Assembly: GCA_964245755.1 (NCBI GenBank)
Contig: CAXTNV010000002.1
Coordinates: 6,193 to 70,192, forward strand
Source of the DNA: Lichenicoccus sp964245755
Lineage (GTDB): Bacteria > Pseudomonadota > Alphaproteobacteria > Acetobacterales > Acetobacteraceae
Reading direction: 5' to 3'
DNA: 64,000 bases
In this document: positions 18,897 through 26,840 of the stretch, in pieces
Numbering within the stretch: position 1 is the first letter of the stretch
Layout of the letters: each line of letters starts with the position of its first letter
The notes under the pieces: generated by a model
Told to the model about the DNA's origin: nothing
What the model saw: only the letters and a program-made list of their open reading frames with translations
The model's database searches: none
Position numbers and translations under genes: made by a program

Positions 18897-19112
18897 TCAA
18901 TGTCCTGAATCGCCGGCCTCCTGCGCCTGCGGGTCGAGCACGTAGAGGCGCGAGCAATACGGGCAGAAGGTCTGCGTGCCCTCGATGCGCAGCCAGACGC
19001 GCGGATGACCGAGCGGGCCGTCGCCCCCGTCGCACGCCACGACGCGGCTGCTCGCGAGCAGCGTCTCCACGAGGCCGAGCCGGGGGGTAGGGGTGGACGC
19101 GCCGAACGGCAT
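18897..19112 (-). CDS. Small CHCC zinc-finger protein
   Basis: 71 residues from ATG 19112. Conserved zinc ligands C27, H36, C50 and C53 lie in VACDGG, LGHPRVWLRIE and TFCPYCSRLYVL. This is the zf-CHCC family, related to the small NDUFS6-like subunit domain of mitochondrial complex I; the bacterial role is undefined. Upstream in-frame starts exist (for example 19193) but the conserved part begins near residue 15. It directly precedes polA on the same strand and may be its cotranscribed leader gene. Confidence 0.82.
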   Translation of the reverse strand: MPFGASTPTPRLGLVETLLASSRVVACDGGDGPLGHPRVWLRIEGTQTFCPYCSRLYVLDPQAQEAGDSGH

Positions 19113-19183
19113 GCATTCGCCTCGATGTGGTAGGCTCAGGCACGGCTCGCCGGAGTTCGCGCGGGATGATACGCAGGATCGCC

Positions 19184-20329
19184 ATGGTTTCAAACCGCCG
19201 CCTCCCAGGCTCCCGGCTCCCGGGCTCCCGGCTCCCGGGCTCCCGCCTCCCTCGGGGCCTCAGCCTGCCCCTGCTGGCCTGTCTGATGCTGCCGGCGTCC
19301 GGTTGTGCGGATCGCCGCGCACCGGCCGAGGTGGCGCAGGGGCATGAGGCGGATCGTCGGCTGGTGCCGCCGGACCTGGTGTGGACGCTCGCGGACGGGT
19401 CACGCATTCCGGTGCGGACGTGGATGCCGGCGGGGCCACCGCGCGCGGTGGTGCTGGCGCTGCACGGCATCAACGACAGCCGCGATGCGTGGGAGCTGCC
19501 CGGGCCGGTGCTGGCCGGCCAGGGGATCGCCGTCTACGCGCCGGACCAGCGCGGCTTCGGCGCCGCACCGGGGCGCGGGCACTGGCCGGGCACCGACCAG
19601 CTGGTGGACGACGCGGCGGCGATGGTGCGCCTGCTCGCGCAGGCCAATCCCGGCTCGCCGCTCTACATCATGGGCGAGAGCATGGGCGGGGCGGTGGCGA
19701 TGTGCCTCGCGGCGCGGCCGCAACCGCTGCCGCTGTCGGGTCTGGTGCTGCTGGCGCCGGCGGTGTGGAGCAGCGACCGGATGAGCCCGTTGATGACCGG
19801 CTCGCTGTGGACGGCGGCCACAGTGCTGCCGGACTGGCAGCTCACCGGCCGCGAGCTGCCGCTGCACGTGCAGGCAAGCGACAACCTCGACGCGCTGTAC
19901 CGGCTGTCGTACGATCCGCTGACCCTGAAGGGCACGCGCACCACCGAGCTGCGCGGCCTGGTCTCGCTGATGACGCGGGCGGCGGCGGCGGCGCCGCACC
20001 TGCATGGGCCGGTGCTGGTCGCCTACGGTGCGCATGACGATCTGGTGCCGCAATCCGCCATGGCCGCGACCTGGAACCGGCTGCCGGCGGAGGCGCGGCG
20101 CGCCTACTATCCGGAGGGCTACCACCTGCTGATGCGCGACCGCGAGCGACAGGCGGTGATCCGCGATGTGGCGAGCTGGATCGGCGATCCGCAGCGTGCG
20201 CTGCCCTCGGGTGCCGACGTGGCGCAGGCCGCGTGGCTGGGGGGCCGGTCCTGGCAGGCCAAGGTGCCGCTGTGGCTGCCCGCCAGCATGGACGGGCTGG
20301 CGCCCGACGAGGGTGCCGGGGTGGACTGA
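19184..20329 (+). CDS. Lipoprotein alpha/beta hydrolase (monoacylglycerol-lipase/S33 type)
   Basis: 381 residues from ATG 19184 (AGGA six bases upstream; ATG 19166 is also in frame). A lipoprotein signal ends in LPASGC, so Cys is probably lipidated and the enzyme anchored in the envelope. The hydrolase core has LHGINDS (~89), nucleophile elbow GESMGG (S166), acid in GAHDDLVP (D285/D286) and H314 in EGYHLLMRD, a complete triad. It resembles the Hydrolase_4 lysophospholipase/monoglyceride lipase group; the substrate is unknown. The signal n-region contains a three-copy 15-bp tandem repeat (RLPGS units). It diverges from the zinc-finger/polA genes. Confidence 0.85.
   Translation: MVSNRRLPGSRLPGSRLPGSRLPRGLSLPLLACLMLPASGCADRRAPAEVAQGHEADRRLVPPDLVWTLADGSRIPVRTWMPAGPPRAVVLALHGINDSRDAWELPGPVLAGQGIAVYAPDQRGFGAAPGRGHWPGTDQLVDDAAAMVRLLAQANPGSPLYIMGESMGGAVAMCLAARPQPLPLSGLVLLAPAVWSSDRMSPLMTGSLWTAATVLPDWQLTGRELPLHVQASDNLDALYRLSYDPLTLKGTRTTELRGLVSLMTRAAAAAPHLHGPVLVAYGAHDDLVPQSAMAATWNRLPAEARRAYYPEGYHLLMRDRERQAVIRDVASWIGDPQRALPSGADVAQAAWLGGRSWQAKVPLWLPASMDGLAPDEGAGVD
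19208..19252. repeat. 15-bp tandem repeat, three copies
   Basis: Two identical copies of GGCTCCCGGCTCCCG (19208-19222, 19223-19237) and a third that differs at two bases (19238-19252). Each copy adds five residues (RLPGS) to the basic leader of the lipoprotein hydrolase. Copy number could vary by slippage without breaking the frame. Confidence 0.85.
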
Positions 20330-20408
20330 CGCCGGGCCGCGACCGCGGTCCCTGCTGCCGGGCCGGGGCCTTGGCACAGGATGGTGATCAGGCTATGGAC
20401 GGCACCCT

Positions 20409-20485
20409 GGACCCGTAGCTCAGCTGGATAGAGCGTCGCCCTCCGAAGGCGAAGGCCGAAGGTTCGAATCCTTTCGGGTCCGCCA
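20409..20485 (+). tRNA. tRNA-Arg (anticodon CCG)
   Basis: A full cloverleaf of 77 bases with encoded CCA. Acceptor stem GGACCCG/CGGGTCC, D-arm TAGCTCAGCTGGATAGAGC, anticodon stem TCGCC/GGCGA with loop CTCCGAA (anticodon CCG), T-arm GAAGG-TTCGAAT-CCTTT with one G-T pair. It reads the CGG codon, common in this GC-rich DNA. Confidence 0.96.
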
Positions 20486-20594
20486 AAGTAACGAACATTT
20501 CAGGATCTCGGCGCCGGCTGTCCTCGATCTTTCGGTGCCGATCCGGCTTTCAGCCAGGTGTGGCCGAGGCGGGGTTCCACGGAACAGGGACGAT

Positions 20595-21053
20595 ATGATC
20601 ATGAGCGAGAACGTTGCGGCATCAGGAAACCACCTTCGCGAGCCGATGGTTCCGCTCCGAACCGGGATCGAGAAGCAGCCGCTGAGGCCCGACACACACA
20701 TCATCGTCAGGCAGCACGGCGAAGGCTCGAGCCTGCTCTGCCCGCGCTGCGGCAACAACTACCTGCACCATCGTGGCGTCGCGGCCTTCGACCGCAGCGA
20801 GGACGCCGAGACGGTGCTCAAGACGAGCGTCGAGGTCGGCAAGACGACGGTGCAGCTGGTGGCACAGGTAGATTCCGGCAATCCGAGCATGCGGCGCGAC
20901 GGCCTCGTGATCCAGTTCTGGTGCGAGAACTGCGGCGGCGGCGATGACGGCAGCAGCATTATCGAGCTCACGCTGGCGCAGCACAAGGGCGAGACCGAAG
21001 TAGCCTGGCGGTTCACGCCGCTGGACGGCGCGCGGGTGAGAAAGGCAGGCTGA
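20595..21053 (+). CDS. Conserved hypothetical zinc-ribbon protein
   Basis: 152 residues from ATG 20595, with an AGGGA site a few bases upstream; ATG 20601 is also possible. Two CxxC pairs, CPRCGNNYLHH (~50) and FWCENCGGG (~110), probably form one zinc ribbon split by ~60 residues. Between them is a beta-rich segment with VGKTTVQLVAQV. It resembles small zinc-ribbon proteins often found near integrated elements or tRNA genes, but no function can be given. It lies 110 bases downstream of tRNA-Arg; no integrase or flanking repeat was seen. Confidence 0.7.
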   Translation: MIMSENVAASGNHLREPMVPLRTGIEKQPLRPDTHIIVRQHGEGSSLLCPRCGNNYLHHRGVAAFDRSEDAETVLKTSVEVGKTTVQLVAQVDSGNPSMRRDGLVIQFWCENCGGGDDGSSIIELTLAQHKGETEVAWRFTPLDGARVRKAG

Positions 21054-21158
21054 GCGGTCGCTCCCGCGGCCCAGGCCGCCGGCTTGCGGCCGTAGCGTCT
21101 CACGGAGCATCCTGCCGCCGCCCCGGCGACTGACCCAGACATCCCGCGGCCTCGCGGA

Positions 21159-21180
21159 CGCTGCCGTCCCGCCGGCAGCG
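21159..21180 (+). terminator. Perfect 8-bp hairpin before the glycan operon
   Basis: CGCTGCCG / CGGCAGCG with a six-base loop, about 105 bases after the zinc-ribbon gene stop and 120 bases before the first glycan gene. No T-run follows. A second 6-bp hairpin lies at 21074-21091. Together they may terminate the upstream transcript or sit in the leader of the glycan operon. Confidence 0.4.
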
Positions 21181-21298
21181 AGCTATTGGCTCGAATGCGG
21201 TATCTTCATCTTCTTCCTCTTCGTGGAGCGGCCGGAGCTTGTGCCGGCCTCCGTCGTGCGGCATCACTCTTCATCATCTTCAAGGGAGACGCGCGGGC

Positions 21299-22417
21299 AT
21301 GGCAGGGACGTACCTCATCACCGGCGGCGCCGGCTTCATCGGACGCTACCTGTGTGAGGACCTGCTGGCGCACGGTCATCGCGTGCGTATCCTCGACGCG
21401 TTGATCGACCAGGTGCACGGGCCCGCCGCGCGGCGGCTGCCGTCGCAGATCGCCGCCGAGGTCGAGTTCGTGCACGGCGATATCCGCGACGCCGGGGTGG
21501 TCGACGAGGCCCTGCACGGCACCGACGGGGTGTTCCACCTGGCCGCCGAGGTCGGCGTCGGCCAGAGCATGTACGAGATCGCGCGCTATGTCGGGGTGAA
21601 CGATCTCGGCACCGCGGTCCTGCTGGAGCGGCTGGTGGCGCGGCCGGTGCGACGGCTGGTGGTGGCGTCGTCGATGAGCGTCTACGGGGAAGGGATGTAC
21701 GCCCGGCCGGACGGCAGCGAGCACGGCCAGGTGCGGCGCGTGTTGAAGGACGGCTCGACGCGCTGGGATCCGACCGACACCGACGGTGCCGCACTCTCGC
21801 CGCGGCCGACGGACGAAACCAAGCCGGTCGATCTGGCCTCGGTCTACGCCGTCACCAAGTTCGTGCAGGAACGCAACAGCCTCATCGTCGCGCGTGCCTA
21901 CGGCATGGAGGCGGTGGCGTTGCGCCTGTTCAACGTCTTCGGGCCCGGTCAGGCGCTCTCCAACCCCTACACCGGCGTGCTGGCCAATTTCGGCGCGCGG
22001 CTGCTGAACGGCCAGTCGCCGCTGGTGTTCGAGGATGGCAGACAGAAGCGCGACTTCGTGCACGTGCGCGATGTCGCGCGCGCGTTCCGCCTGGCTATGG
22101 AACGACCCGAGGCTGCCGGGCATGTCATCAACATCGGCAGCGGCCGCTCTTACACGATCGGCCGCATCGCCGAGATGCTCGCCGAGGCCATGCAGGTGCC
22201 GGAACTGGCGCCGCGCCTGCTGGGCAAGGCGCGCGCCGGCGACATCCGGCATTGTTTCGCCGACATCTCGAAGGCGCGCGCGCTGCTCGGCTTCGTTCCG
22301 GGGCATCTGCTCGAGGACACGATCGATGAGGCCGCGGCCTGGATACGCAGCTCGGACGCGACCGATCGCGGCGAGCAGGCCAGGAGGCAGCTCGAGGCGC
22401 GCGGGTTGATGGCATGA
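21299..22417 (+). CDS. NAD-dependent epimerase/dehydratase (extended SDR)
   Basis: 372 residues from ATG 21299. Rossmann motif TGGAGFIGRYL (~8) and the catalytic YAVTKFVQE (Tyr-x3-Lys, ~184) are intact, with VASSMSVYGEG supplying the Ser/Thr. The C-terminal part has RDFVHVRDVARAF and NIGSGRSYTIG, as in nucleotide-sugar 4,6-dehydratases and 4-epimerases. It most likely converts a nucleotide-activated sugar for the glycan locus; the exact sugar is unknown. It is the first gene of a seven-gene coupled operon and its TGA overlaps the next ATG. The 245 bases upstream contain hairpins and presumably the operon promoter. Confidence 0.88.
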   Translation: MAGTYLITGGAGFIGRYLCEDLLAHGHRVRILDALIDQVHGPAARRLPSQIAAEVEFVHGDIRDAGVVDEALHGTDGVFHLAAEVGVGQSMYEIARYVGVNDLGTAVLLERLVARPVRRLVVASSMSVYGEGMYARPDGSEHGQVRRVLKDGSTRWDPTDTDGAALSPRPTDETKPVDLASVYAVTKFVQERNSLIVARAYGMEAVALRLFNVFGPGQALSNPYTGVLANFGARLLNGQSPLVFEDGRQKRDFVHVRDVARAFRLAMERPEAAGHVINIGSGRSYTIGRIAEMLAEAMQVPELAPRLLGKARAGDIRHCFADISKARALLGFVPGHLLEDTIDEAAAWIRSSDATDRGEQARRQLEARGLMA

Positions 22418-24462
22418 AGCGGGTGGAGACGGGCTCGGCCGCGGCGCCGGCTGCCGCTGCTCCGTTCGGCTTCGTCGAGTGGTTCCGCATCGGCGAGTAC
22501 GAGCGTGCGCGAGAGGCGGTCTCAGGGATGAAGGCGGCCGGTGCCTCGTACCTGCGCACCCACCTCTCCTGGGCGGAGCATCAGGCGCCGGGCGGCGAAG
22601 CCTGGTACGATTGGCTGATCCCGATGCTGGGCGAGGCGTTCGACCTGCTGCCGTGCGTGCACTACACGCCGCCGTCGCTGTCGCGCAACGGTCGCTCCTC
22701 CGGCGCGCCGCGTCGGCTCGCCGACTATGCCGACTTCATCGACACCGTGCTGTCCCGCTTCGGCGAGCACTTCCATACCATCGAACTGTGGAACGAACCC
22801 AACAACCTGCTCGACTGGGACTGGCGCGAGGATCACGACTGGCTGCTGTTCTGCGAGATGGTAGGCGGTGCCGCGCATTGGGCGAGGCATCGGGGATGGA
22901 ACGTGGTGCTGGCCGGTCCGAGCCCGTTCGATGCCTACTGGCTCGAGCTGATGGGGCAGCGCGGCGTGCTGGCGACCGTCTCGGCGGTCGGGCTGCACGG
23001 CTTCCCGGGAACCTGGGACAGCAGGGCCAACAACTGGCTCGGCTTCGAGGCGCACGTCGCGGAGATGCGCTCGGTGCTCGACCGGCACAATCCGCAGGCG
23101 CAGATCTGGCTGACCGAGACCGGCTATTCCACCTGGCGACGCGACGAGGCGACGCAGGTGGAACGTTTCCGCGAGGCGCTGGCTGCACCGGTCGAGCGCA
23201 TGTACTGGTACGGCTGGCAGGACCTGGCGCCGAACGTGCCGACCCAGGAGGGCCTCAACTTCGATGCCAGGCACTACCATCTCGGCGTGACCGACGCCGA
23301 GGGGCGACCGAAGCTGCTGCGCCGGCTGCTCGAGGCCGGGGGCGCCGGGGCGCTCGGCACGCGGACCGCGCTGACCACACCCTCGCTGCCGCGCCGTGCG
23401 GCGCCAGTGGTGATCCTCGGCGGCGCCGGCTTCATCGGCAGCAATCTGGCGCAATCGCTGCTGCAGGACGGCCAGGAGGTCGTGCTGCTCGACAGCCTCA
23501 GCCGGGCCGGGGTGGAGCGCAACCTGGCCTGGTTGTCGGCGCGGCACGGCGAGCGGCTGCACCCGATCCTCGCCGACATACGCGACAGCGCTGCGCTGCG
23601 CGAGGCGGTGACGGGAGCGGCGGCGGTGTTCCACCTCGCGGCCCAGGTGGCGGTGACCTCCAGCCTGCTCGATCCGCGTCACGACTTCGCGGTCAATGCC
23701 GAGGGCACCGTGAACGTGCTGGAAGCGGTACGGCAGCATGCCCCCAGAACGCCGGTCGTGTTCGCCAGCACCAACAAGGTCTACGGGCAGCTCGCCGACG
23801 TCAGGGTCTCCGCCGCGGGCGGAAGCTACCTGCCGCACGACGAGGCGCTCCGCCGGTTCGGCATCGACGAGACGCGGCCGCTGGACTTCTGCACGCCGTA
23901 TGGCTGCTCGAAGGGGGTGGCGGACCAGTACGTGCTCGACTACGCCAAGTCGTACGGCCTGCGCAGCGCGGCGCTGCGGATGAGCTGCATCTACGGACCG
24001 CGGCAGTTCGGCACCGAGGACCAGGGATGGATCGCGCACTTCCTGATCCGTGCGCTCCGCCACGAGCCGATCACGATCTTCGGCGACGGCAAGCAGGTGC
24101 GCGACGTGCTGCATGTCGACGACGCGGTGCGCGCCTACCGCGCCCTGCTCGGCGGCATCGACGGCGTGTGCGGGCGCGCCTTCAACCTCGGCGGAGGGGC
24201 CGCGAACGCGGTCAGCCTGCACGACGTGCTCACGGAGATCGCCGCCTTGCTGGGCCATCCGCTCGAGCTCCGCTACGAGCCGTGGCGCGCCGGGGATCAG
24301 CCGTACTTCGTCGCCGACACGCGCCGGCTGCAGCAGGCGCTGGGCTGGCGCGCCGAGATCGGCTGGCACGACGGCTTGCGCGATCTCACGGCCTGGCTGC
24401 GCGCCGATCTCGGCAGGCCGGCCGCCGTGGACGTGGTCCGCGAGCGGAGGCTGCTGGCATGA
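22414..24462 (+). CDS. Fusion protein: glycoside-hydrolase-like domain + CDP-paratose-2-epimerase-like SDR
   Basis: 682 residues with two enzymes in one chain. Residues ~15-315 resemble a clan-A (beta/alpha)8 glycoside hydrolase (GH39/GH5-like): IELWNEPNN gives a candidate acid/base E128, and WLTETGYS a candidate nucleophile E235. No signal peptide is visible, so it would act in the cytoplasm. Residues ~330-665 form an extended SDR: GGAGFIG (336-342), FASTNKVYGQ, catalytic Y496-x3-K500 in TPYGCSK, and MSCIYGPRQFGTEDQGW, which closely resembles CDP-paratose 2-epimerases. The pairing suggests a sugar nucleotide whose product is also handled by the hydrolase-like domain. It overlaps both neighbours by four bases. 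Confidence 0.85.
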   Translation: MKRVETGSAAAPAAAAPFGFVEWFRIGEYERAREAVSGMKAAGASYLRTHLSWAEHQAPGGEAWYDWLIPMLGEAFDLLPCVHYTPPSLSRNGRSSGAPRRLADYADFIDTVLSRFGEHFHTIELWNEPNNLLDWDWREDHDWLLFCEMVGGAAHWARHRGWNVVLAGPSPFDAYWLELMGQRGVLATVSAVGLHGFPGTWDSRANNWLGFEAHVAEMRSVLDRHNPQAQIWLTETGYSTWRRDEATQVERFREALAAPVERMYWYGWQDLAPNVPTQEGLNFDARHYHLGVTDAEGRPKLLRRLLEAGGAGALGTRTALTTPSLPRRAAPVVILGGAGFIGSNLAQSLLQDGQEVVLLDSLSRAGVERNLAWLSARHGERLHPILADIRDSAALREAVTGAAAVFHLAAQVAVTSSLLDPRHDFAVNAEGTVNVLEAVRQHAPRTPVVFASTNKVYGQLADVRVSAAGGSYLPHDEALRRFGIDETRPLDFCTPYGCSKGVADQYVLDYAKSYGLRSAALRMSCIYGPRQFGTEDQGWIAHFLIRALRHEPITIFGDGKQVRDVLHVDDAVRAYRALLGGIDGVCGRAFNLGGGAANAVSLHDVLTEIAALLGHPLELRYEPWRAGDQPYFVADTRRLQQALGWRAEIGWHDGLRDLTAWLRADLGRPAAVDVVRERRLLA

Positions 24463-25754
24463 AGGTGGCGCTGGTCAACCCGCCGTGGCGGTTCGAGGGC
24501 AGCATCTATTTCGGCTGCCGCGAGGCGCACCTGCCGCTCGAGCTCGGCTATGCGCAGGCGCTGCTGCAGGCGGCGGGGCATCAGACCCTGATGCTGGACG
24601 GCAACCTGTTGGAGCAGTCCGCGGAGGCGCTGTGCGAGCAGATCGAGCGCTTCGGCGCCGAGATGACGGTGCTGCTGACGGCGCCGACCTACCTGTTCTG
24701 GCGGTGCGCGCCGCCGGAGCTGAGCGTGCCCGCCGCGTTCCTGCGAGCACTCGGTCGGCGCGGCGGTCGCACGGTGGCGATCGGCCCGCACGGCTCGGCG
24801 ACGCCCGGCATCACCCTGCGCAAGCTGGGCGTCGACCTGGTGGTGCGCGGCGAGAGCGAGGAGGTGATCGTGGCCCTGGCCACGTCCCCCGACTGGTCGC
24901 GGGTAGCGTCGGTGGCGCTGCTCGAAGAGGGAGTGCTTCGCGTCAACGGCGAACCGGCCGCGAGCCCGTTCGTGGACCTGCCGGCGCTGCACTGGCCAGA
25001 CGGCTGGGTATCGCGTCACGCACACCATCATCATCGCTTCGGCAGCACGCCGAGCGGCCTCGGCGCCGAGGTGGAGGCGTCGCGTGGTTGTCCGTACAGC
25101 TGCAGCTTCTGCGCCAAGATCGATTTCCGCGACCGCTATCGCAGGCGCGACCTCGGCGTGCTGCTCCACGAAATCGACGGGCTGATCGCGCAGGGCGTTG
25201 GCTACCTCTACTTCATCGACGAGATCTTCCTGCCGCAGAAGCCGCTGCTTGAGGCGCTGGTCGCGCGCAACGTGCAGTTCGGGGTGCAGACCCGGATCGA
25301 CCTGTGGAAACCGGAACTGCTCGAGCTGCTCGGCCGCGCGGGATGCGTGTCGATCGAGGCCGGGATCGAGAGCCTGACGCCCGAGGGACGGGAAGCGCTG
25401 GCCAAGCGCTGCCGCCTGCAGACCGAGGACCTGGCTGCGCTGCTGATCGATGCGCGGCGCCACGTGCCGTTCGTGCAGGCCAACCTGATCGGCATGGAGC
25501 AGGACGATCCGACCCTGGTCACGTACTGGCGCGACGTGCTGATGCGGGGCGGCGTCTGGGCCAACGAGCCGGTGCCGCTTTATCCCTACCCGAGCTCGCC
25601 GAGCTACCGCGCCTTGTGGGGCGAGCCCGACGATCTCGCCTGGGAGCGCGCGCACGACCACTACCTGGCCGCGTTCTCGTCGTTCAGCGACATCCAGGAA
25701 CAGCGCCCGTTGCCCCTGCCGCAGCTGGAAGCGGGTTGCTGCACGGCGCGATGA
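24459..25754 (+). CDS. Radical SAM protein with B12-binding-like N-terminus
   Basis: 431 residues from ATG 24459. The start KVALVNPPWRFEG and LGYAQALLQAAGH match cobalamin-binding-domain radical SAM proteins; the usual DxHxxG cobalamin motif is not obvious, so B12 binding is uncertain. The [4Fe-4S] cluster motif is RGCPYSCSFC (C211, C215, C218), followed by YLYFIDEIFL and SIEAGIESL, typical radical SAM beta-strands. From memory, a TIGRFAM (TIGR04295) describes a similar radical SAM protein of a rhizobial 'rhizo-twelve' locus; membership must be checked. Flanked by sugar epimerases and glycosyltransferases, it may methylate or rearrange a sugar or lipid carrier. Confidence 0.85.
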   Translation: MKVALVNPPWRFEGSIYFGCREAHLPLELGYAQALLQAAGHQTLMLDGNLLEQSAEALCEQIERFGAEMTVLLTAPTYLFWRCAPPELSVPAAFLRALGRRGGRTVAIGPHGSATPGITLRKLGVDLVVRGESEEVIVALATSPDWSRVASVALLEEGVLRVNGEPAASPFVDLPALHWPDGWVSRHAHHHHRFGSTPSGLGAEVEASRGCPYSCSFCAKIDFRDRYRRRDLGVLLHEIDGLIAQGVGYLYFIDEIFLPQKPLLEALVARNVQFGVQTRIDLWKPELLELLGRAGCVSIEAGIESLTPEGREALAKRCRLQTEDLAALLIDARRHVPFVQANLIGMEQDDPTLVTYWRDVLMRGGVWANEPVPLYPYPSSPSYRALWGEPDDLAWERAHDHYLAAFSSFSDIQEQRPLPLPQLEAGCCTAR

Positions 25755-26839
25755 CGCGTCCGCGTCGCGTGCTGATGACGCTCGACGCCGTGGGCGGAGT
25801 GTGGCGCTACACTATGGACCTCGCGCGAGGGCTCAACCACTCGGGCATCGGCTGCGTGCTCGCGGGTCTCGGACCGCGAGGCAGCGCTGCTGCACCCGAC
25901 CTCCCCGATACCGAGCTGGTCTGGTTGGGCGAGACGCTGGACTGGATGACCCAGCACGAGGCGATCCTGGACGGCCTGGGCGCCACCCTGATCTCGCTCG
26001 CACGCGAGCGTCGCTGCGACCTGCTGCACCTCAACCTGCCCTCGCAGGCGGCGGGACTGCCGGAGCAAATGGCGGGGGGCCTGGCGGTGCTGGTGGCGTC
26101 GCACTCCTGCGTGCCGACCTGGTGGGATGCGGTGCGGGGGACGCCGCTGCCGAAGCACTGGGCCTGGCAAAGGAGCCGCAACCGTCGCGGCCTCGACCGG
26201 GCCGATCAGGTGCTGGTGCCGAGCGCCAGCCACGGTGCTGCGCTGGCGCGCAGCTACGGCCCGGTAGAGCGGCTGAGCGTGGTGCGCAACGCGACCGACG
26301 GCCCACTCGGAACCTGCGACAAGGAGCCGTTCGTGCTCGCCGCCGGGCGCTGGTGGGACGAGGCCAAGAACGCCTCGACGCTGGATCGCGCGGCGCAGGC
26401 CTCGCCCTGGCCGGTGCGCATGGCGGGATCCTTCTGCGGCCCGGACCGCCAGCGGATGCCGCTCCTGCACGCCGAGGCGCTGGGCGCGCTGCCGCCGGAG
26501 GTGATGGCCGGACTGATGCGCCGTGCGGCGATCTTCATGGCGCCCTCGCTCTACGAGCCGTTCGGGCTGGCGGTGCTGGAGGCCGCGGCGCAGGGTGCGG
26601 CGCTGGTGCTGTCGGACATACCCACGTTCCGCGAACTCTGGGATGGTGCCGCCCTGTTCGTGGCGGCAGCCGACGCCGCAGGCTTCGCCGGTGCGATCAC
26701 CACCCTGGCCGGCGACGCGGCGCGGCGCCGGGATCTCGGCCGGCGCGCGGCGGCCATCGCCTCCGGGCTCACGCCGGCGCGCCAGCTCGAGGGGGTGATC
26801 GCCGCGTATGGTGAGGCGATGCGGCGCGGGGCGAGCTGA
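25751..26839 (+). CDS. Glycosyltransferase family 4 (GT-B)
   Basis: 362 residues from ATG 25751, overlapping the radical SAM stop by four bases. The acceptor half opens with MTLDAVGGVWRYTMDLARGL, the common GT4 loop. The donor half has VRNATDG, an AAGRWWDEAKN segment and the E-x7-E motif in PSLYEPFGLAVLEAA (E269, E277), which binds the nucleotide sugar. Retaining transfer from a nucleotide sugar is expected; donor and acceptor are unknown. It is followed after one base by the first of three CgeB-like genes. Confidence 0.9.
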   Translation: MTRPRRVLMTLDAVGGVWRYTMDLARGLNHSGIGCVLAGLGPRGSAAAPDLPDTELVWLGETLDWMTQHEAILDGLGATLISLARERRCDLLHLNLPSQAAGLPEQMAGGLAVLVASHSCVPTWWDAVRGTPLPKHWAWQRSRNRRGLDRADQVLVPSASHGAALARSYGPVERLSVVRNATDGPLGTCDKEPFVLAAGRWWDEAKNASTLDRAAQASPWPVRMAGSFCGPDRQRMPLLHAEALGALPPEVMAGLMRRAAIFMAPSLYEPFGLAVLEAAAQGAALVLSDIPTFRELWDGAALFVAAADAAGFAGAITTLAGDAARRRDLGRRAAAIASGLTPARQLEGVIAAYGEAMRRGAS

Positions 26840-26840
26840 C

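Noticed and set aside
19208..19252. CRISPR array candidate
   Set aside because: Repeats are contiguous 15-mers without spacers and inside a coding frame; no cas genes are present.
20409..21053. Genomic island inserted at tRNA-Arg
   Set aside because: No integrase and no repeat of the tRNA 3' end was seen in the window.
22479..24458. Long upstream extension of the radical SAM frame
   Set aside because: It overlaps the GH-SDR fusion out of frame; the real start overlaps that gene's stop at 24459.
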